A stretch of 64,000 nucleotides of DNA from Arthrobacter frigidicola (lineage in GTDB: Bacteria > Actinomycetota > Actinomycetes > Actinomycetales > Micrococcaceae), in contig QZVU01000007.1 of the NCBI GenBank assembly GCA_003602285.1, positions 124,001-188,000 of the forward strand, given 5' to 3'. The position numbers and the translations under genes are program-made. Below are positions 60,240 to 64,000 of the stretch, piece by piece. The notes beneath the pieces were generated by a model. The model did no database searches, was not told the DNA's origin, and saw only the letters and a program-made list of their open reading frames with translations. The stretch's first letter is position 1. Each line of letters starts with the position of its first letter.

Positions 60240-61400
60240 ATGATGTGCAACATGATTGATATGCCTCACGCAAAGACAGAGCCTAATTGGCTTCCGCTTC
60301 ACCAACGGCACCTGCTGTACACACTTGCGCATGCCGATGCCATCGCTGCCCAGCTCCATGAAGTTCTCTACGGGTACATAAAGGCAGGCCCGTTCCGGCT
60401 AGAGAATAATATCGCGGATGGACGCGAGTATGTCGTCCTTCGTGGAATTGCTCCACTGCCTGAAGCAGTGCCGCGCCTTGCCGCAGACGCGGTTAACCAA
60501 CTACGTTCTGCCATCGAGCACGCACTCTACGCCGAGGTCGAACATCTGACAGGTCGGAGCCTTGATGAGAGGGAGTCCCAAGCTATAGAGATGCCGATTA
60601 AGACGGATGCCGCTGGGTTGAAAGATTGGTTCCAGCACAGGCGGCGGCGTTCCTTGCCCGTGCTTCACTCAGATGGGTCCTTAGGGCAACGTATTGAGGC
60701 GCTCCAGCCATACCACCAGGCACCCGACCACCAGGTGCACCCGTTGAAGCTTCTAGCTGAGTATTCGAACTTGTCTAAACACCGAACGCCTGCCGTTGCC
60801 GCCGTCAGGCTCGGAGCGATCATCCCGGATATCTACGTGCCAGGGTTGAGAGTCCGGGAACAGGATGGGCGTAACCAGCTGCTCGAGGTAGACGACGTTC
60901 TCGTAAGTGTTCCAGAGGGGAATGTTGTACCGATAGACATCTGGCCAATGATCGGTATACGTAGACCGCACACTGGCGAATGGATCGTGTTGCCCACTGA
61001 GCTAAAAGAGCTGGAGCTGTGGGTGAGGACTGTTGCTCTCCCAACAATTATCGCGGGCGGTGTGAACTGTGAGCAGCTGCCTCCATACCTAGACATTTCC
61101 CTCGGCTATCAAGTCTTTGAGGATGCACTGTCTAACGCTCGCAATCTCCCAGCAGCTGACCGATATGCGAAACGGATAGTAGGAGAGGGGCTTCGTTCAG
61201 ATTTCCCGCGGATGTTCGGGGAGAGCCTCCCCTCCGTCTCGCCTGATGTAATCAAATCCTTTGTCAGTGTTCTTTCGGATGACAAGGCAATCGAGATCAT
61301 GGAGCGGTATGCACGCGTCGCCGAACATCGTGGAGGGGAAAGTGCGTCGAACTACCTCGGACGGCTCGTATCGGAATCTACCGGGAACGAGGCTGTTTGA
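60240..61400 (+). CDS. hypothetical protein, helical N-terminal domain of HEPN-like type
   Basis: A 386-residue soluble protein. The N-terminal region has a pattern I associate with uncharacterised island proteins that resemble HEPN domains: DAVNQLRSAIEHALYAEV, later IEALQPYH, and LLAEYSNLSKHR. The C-terminal 150 residues (from about 240) are a separate, less conserved domain. Several ATGs cluster at the start (60240, 60243, 60252, 60261) and the true one is unclear; there is hardly any leader. It shares a short divergent promoter region with the membrane-anchored HEPN-like gene, suggesting a functional pair. No catalytic function can be assigned. Confidence 0.72.
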   Translation: MMCNMIDMPHAKTEPNWLPLHQRHLLYTLAHADAIAAQLHEVLYGYIKAGPFRLENNIADGREYVVLRGIAPLPEAVPRLAADAVNQLRSAIEHALYAEVEHLTGRSLDERESQAIEMPIKTDAAGLKDWFQHRRRRSLPVLHSDGSLGQRIEALQPYHQAPDHQVHPLKLLAEYSNLSKHRTPAVAAVRLGAIIPDIYVPGLRVREQDGRNQLLEVDDVLVSVPEGNVVPIDIWPMIGIRRPHTGEWIVLPTELKELELWVRTVALPTIIAGGVNCEQLPPYLDISLGYQVFEDALSNARNLPAADRYAKRIVGEGLRSDFPRMFGESLPSVSPDVIKSFVSVLSDDKAIEIMERYARVAEHRGGESASNYLGRLVSESTGNEAV

Positions 61401-62018
61401 GCTGAGGATCCCGCAAATCCACAGGGGCACGATGCGTACCGTCGCACACTAGCCGCGCAGACAACTTCATGCTGACAGCCAGTCAGGTTTACTGCTGGAC
61501 CGTTAGAAAGGACGCGCGACCGTGAATTCAGATCATTGCAAGTTGTATGTAGGTTGGTCGCCGGATGGTGAGACAGAGGGCCCAAGTGACCAGGTTGACG
61601 GCGTCTACACGCTGGCGGCAGCCAAGGCGGTTGAGGAAGGTAGCAAACCACCTAAAGCCAGCGACTTCAGCACCCTGACCACGAGCAGCCTTAGTCTGCG
61701 GCGGTCCCCGGTTTGCCCGCTGAAGGCTACACGGATACCGAAAGCGGCCACGTAGGATCCGGGCATCAACCCTCGACCTCGTCATGGGGCATTCACCCCC
61801 AGCTCGCTCTGCATGGTCAGGAGTCAAGCAAACTCGGGGCGATCCCCATATCCACCATGCAGGGAAAGCTTCACCCGAAGTGACCACCAACATCTGCACA
61901 GAATTGGCAGCGCGTCTCAAGCGTCGGAGTGGCACCTTGCCGATTTGGCGGAGCGAAAGAATCTGTCATGCAGCTGTCGGCCGCTCGGATCATGAAGGGT
62001 TTGAGGAGAGGTGACGTC
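61401..62018. other. stretch without a supported gene, element 3
   Basis: About 620 nt. A 77-codon plus-strand frame at 61522 (GTG after AAAGGA, starting MNSDHCKLYVGWSPDG) is the only candidate. It lacks family resemblance and its second half is low quality, so it is not called. No repeats or RNA genes were seen. Confidence 0.45.
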
Positions 62019-62148
62019 ATGATGGAGAATCTGGAGACTGTGCGTGTCGTGCGGCGTGCCCGGGACTCGGTAACGAGCGCGGGCACCACCCGGTCACGGC
62101 CGCGGTTGACTCTCTCCGGCAAGATCGGGTTGTTCACGGCGAAGAAGC
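62019..62148 (+). pseudogene. possible small gene running into the element end
   Basis: GAGGAGAGG followed 7 nt later by ATG-ATG (62019/62022) is one of the better initiation signals in the element. The frame begins MMENLETVRVVRRARDSV and is rich in Arg, Thr and Ser. It has no stop before the right-end block and continues through the hairpin, palindrome and tRNA core as far as 62657, which cannot be a natural gene end. It may be a gene truncated by the recombination that formed the element end. The end given is where the conserved block begins. Confidence 0.25.
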
Positions 62149-62332
62149 GCCGCACCCTGTCAGTGCGGGGTGCGGCAGTCTTGGGGAAGGCCTCTGATAG
62201 GGAACAGCGGGGGTGTGGACAGTGTCCACACCTGGGGCTTCGGATCGGGTCGTACATCGGTCGGACTGGGCCGGATTGCGCAGGTTTCCTGGGGAGCCCA
62301 GTGTTTGCAAGGGCTGGAGTCCGGTTCGAGTC
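62149..62332. repeat. right-end block of element 3 (hairpin plus palindrome)
   Basis: A 9-bp perfect hairpin (62149-62157 GCCGCACCC with 62168-62176, loop TGTCAGTGCG) is followed by the palindrome GTGTGGACAGTGTCCACAC at 62213-62231 and then 101 nt to the core at 62333. The order hairpin, palindrome, core is the same as in elements 1 and 2. Confidence 0.8.
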
Positions 62333-62540
62333 CCACTTCGGGCACATGTTTCCCCTAGTCAGAGGCCCTTTGCTCTCTGACTGTGGACAGCCGGCGCAAT
62401 TCTGCGGTCCGGGTGCCGGTTTTGGTGGCTGGGTTGGGTTTCCCTGGGGGTCGGGTGCCTCATTTCTCTCGCGAAGCCCGGTTCGGGCGTTCTTACTCCT
62501 TCATGGGGGAGCGGTGGGGGAGGTACATGACTTTGGAAAG
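62333..62540. repeat. copy D of the tRNA-end/left-end repeat
   Basis: Core at 62333-62361, then the left-end block with an intact post-tRNA hairpin, fading near ACATGACTTTGG. Its first 40 nt match copy A more closely than copies B and C do. It is either the left end of a fourth element or the original chromosomal sequence downstream of the tRNA. Confidence 0.95.
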
Positions 62541-63014
62541 GGTTTATTGGTCTGCTCATCGGGCTCGCGGCTGCCATTCCTACAGTCTTTGCGCCGTGAT
62601 CCGGCGCCTTCCATCGGACAAGGTGAGCCTGATCTGGCCGAGCGGCATCGATCCTGACCCCGGACCAGGAAGGTGACCGGGACGGGCAAGTGTCCGAGTG
62701 TCCCATCCCTCAGCGGGTGGTTTTGCGGGCGGGTCTAACCCGGCAACCGGATGGATTTCTGTGGGAGAGTGTGCACGGCTGAATTGGCGCTCCCGGGGCA
62801 GGAGGGGCAACCAGCCCCGTCATTCTTGCAAGGAGGAAGGTGCGGTTTCCCGCTTTGGCGGCCCCCAATACTATAGGGCGGGGTGGGAGCTGGCGACGGC
62901 GAAGATCAGGTCCACCTGCCGTGTCGTCGACAGAAGCCCTCCCGTCAGCGCCTCCACAGTCGGATTTTCGGTGAAATCGGGAGCCAGTCCCCGACCATGC
63001 CGCAGTGATCCGCC
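62541..63014. other. non-coding stretch downstream of copy D
   Basis: About 470 nt between the last repeat and the response regulator's stop. Only short frames of poor quality exist. No further tRNA-end core, palindrome or terminator with a T tract was found. Confidence 0.5.
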
Positions 63015-63704
63015 CTAATGGTTTAGGGGGTTGTTGCTCGCCGTCCGGTACCGGGTCTCGTCAATGAGGCCGCTGCGGTGGGCAATGACGACGAGCTGGG
63101 ATCGATCGCGGGCGTTGAGTTTACGAAGGAGCCTGCTCACGTAGGTTCGGGCGGTCGCGGGACTGATGAAGAGGCGTCCGGCTATTTCTGTGTTGTTCAT
63201 TCCGTGGCCGATTTCTGCCAGGACTTCGATTTCTCGAGGGGCCAGGTGAGCGATGAGGTGGGGATCAGCGGCCGTACGTGAGCCGGCGGCGGTTCGCATG
63301 AGCGTGGCGGTCACTTCCGGGGAGAGCACCGGCCGGCCTGCGGCTACCGTCCGGATGGCCTGGCGCAGTTCATGGGGGGCGATGTCCTTAAGGAGGTAGC
63401 CGGAAGCGCCGGCTCTTAGCGCCTCGACGACTGTTTGGTCCTCGGCGAATGTCGTCAGGACCAGAACGGGGATGGTGGCGAGGTTGGGATCTTCGGTGAT
63501 GAGTTGCGTCGCGGTGATGCCATCGAGTCCGGGCATGCGGATGTCCATGAGGACAACATCCGGTCGGGTCTCCCGTACTCGGGCCAGCGCGGCTCCGCCC
63601 TGGTCAGCTTCGGCGACGATCTTGATGTCACCATCGTGTTCGGCGAGGGCTATCAGACCGCTTCGCAGAAGCGCCTCGTCTTCGGCGATGACAACCCTGA
63701 TCAT
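63015..63704 (-). CDS. NarL/LuxR family response regulator
   Basis: A 229-residue two-domain regulator. The receiver has the acidic residues in VVIAEDE, the phospho-acceptor Asp54 (VVLMDIRMPG), and Lys106 (GYLLKDIA). The C-terminal LuxR helix-turn-helix reads LAPREIEVLAEIGHGMNNTEIAGRLFISPATARTYVSRLLRKL (seen in parts). Its ATG overlaps the end of the upstream kinase gene by 4 nt, so they form a cognate two-component pair. The regulated process cannot be told from this sequence. Confidence 0.93.
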   Translation of the reverse strand: MIRVVIAEDEALLRSGLIALAEHDGDIKIVAEADQGGAALARVRETRPDVVLMDIRMPGLDGITATQLITEDPNLATIPVLVLTTFAEDQTVVEALRAGASGYLLKDIAPHELRQAIRTVAAGRPVLSPEVTATLMRTAAGSRTAADPHLIAHLAPREIEVLAEIGHGMNNTEIAGRLFISPATARTYVSRLLRKLNARDRSQLVVIAHRSGLIDETRYRTASNNPLNH

Positions 63705-64000
63705 TTGTGGTCTCCGATCGGAAGCATGGCGTTGACGGTGAAGCCGGACGGACCTGCCTCGACCCTGATGTCGCCGCCGAGCAGCGCCGCACGTTCTCGC
63801 ATGCCTGCCAGGCCGCGACCCTCGACGAGGGTGTCCGTGTCGGTGCCCACGCCGTCGTCGATGACCCGGAGATACAACTCACCGTCTTTCACCCGGACAA
63901 TCACTTTTACGGATGTTGCCTGTGCGTGCCGGAGCACGTTGGTCATCGCTTCCTGAACGATGCGGAAGGCTGTGCTTGCCGTGGATGCGGTGATGGGGGC
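63701..64000 (-). CDS. sensor histidine kinase, 3' part (runs off the window)
   Basis: The last 99 residues of a NarX/DesK-type kinase: the ATP-binding domain with N-box FRIVQEAMTNVLRHAQA, G1 box IDDGVGTD and G2 box GRGLAGMRERAALLGG. It ends at GDHK. The dimerisation/phospho-acceptor and sensing domains lie beyond base 64000. It is coupled to the response regulator by a 4-nt overlap. Confidence 0.92.
   Translation of the reverse strand, partial: APITASTASTAFRIVQEAMTNVLRHAQATSVKVIVRVKDGELYLRVIDDGVGTDTDTLVEGRGLAGMRERAALLGGDIRVEAGPSGFTVNAMLPIGDHK

Larger units (their letters stand above)
58864..62332. mobile_element. tandem tRNA-Leu element 3 (HEPN-like pair cargo)
   Basis: About 3.5 kb between repeat copies C and D, the smallest unit. 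It contains one divergent gene pair and several short or decayed frames. No integrase is recognisable, although a short frame near its left end finishes in a resolvase-like helix-turn-helix. Composition is AT-richer than the chromosome. Boundaries rest on the repeats; mobility is inferred. Confidence 0.6.

Noticed and set aside
46045-62540. CRISPR array as an explanation for the spaced repeats
   Set aside because: The repeats are kilobases apart, about 215 nt long and tied to a tRNA end. No short regularly spaced repeats or cas genes are present.

Overview
The window is high-GC DNA from an actinobacterium, most likely a member of the Micrococcaceae (Arthrobacter-like). Supporting signs are the gene order ruvCAB-yajC-secDF-relA, hisS/aspS, hisI-trpE-trpC-trpB-trpA-lgt-gltB-gltD-pyk-ANTAR regulator, the paired MurT/GatD enzymes, GTG starts, 4-nt start/stop overlaps, and several -10 boxes (often TAGAAT-like) placed 6-9 nt before a start codon, which suggests leaderless mRNAs. 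The placement is inferred from gene content and order, not from a database search.

Bases 1-46.1 kb look like ordinary chromosome. In order they hold an acetyltransferase and an M3 metallopeptidase; the MurT/GatD lipid II amidation pair diverging from pdxT; yebC; the ruvCAB Holliday-junction genes with a LexA-like box before ruvA; yajC-secD-secF for protein export; relA; an AbiEi-like orphan; a DUF349 protein; hisS; an APC permease; aspS; an FMN riboswitch followed by a tightly overlapped riboflavin operon (ribM transporter, ribD, ribE, ribB, ribH); hisE-hisG-hisF; hisI-trpE and two small membrane proteins leading into trpC-trpB-trpA-lgt; glutamate synthase gltBD; pyruvate kinase; and an ANTAR response regulator. 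Noteworthy here are a non-canonical ATC start for ribE, a DHBP synthase without a GTP cyclohydrolase II domain, and a possible structured gltB leader embedded in the tail of lgt.

From 46.1 kb the window changes character. An intact tRNA-Leu(CAA) gene is followed by three more copies of its last 22 nt, each within a 29-bp exact core. The core is extended by about 210 nt of recognisably homologous sequence, starting at 46105, 52074, 58864 and 62333. Each of the three downstream copies is preceded by another conserved block carrying a hairpin, a 19-bp palindrome and about 90-100 nt of related sequence. This is the layout of tandem site-specific integrations into one tRNA gene: elements of about 6.0, 6.8 and 3.5 kb, possibly a fourth running out of the window. 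No integrase gene is recognisable in any of them. The cargo differs: formaldehyde/alcohol dehydrogenases with a LysR regulator (element 1); an OLD-type AAA-TOPRIM protein with several unknown genes (element 2); and a divergent pair including a HEPN-like membrane protein (element 3). Elements 2 and 3 are visibly less GC-rich than the chromosome. This array of element ends without a recombinase is the best candidate for an undescribed system.

The window ends in a NarL-type response regulator and the 3' part of its sensor kinase.
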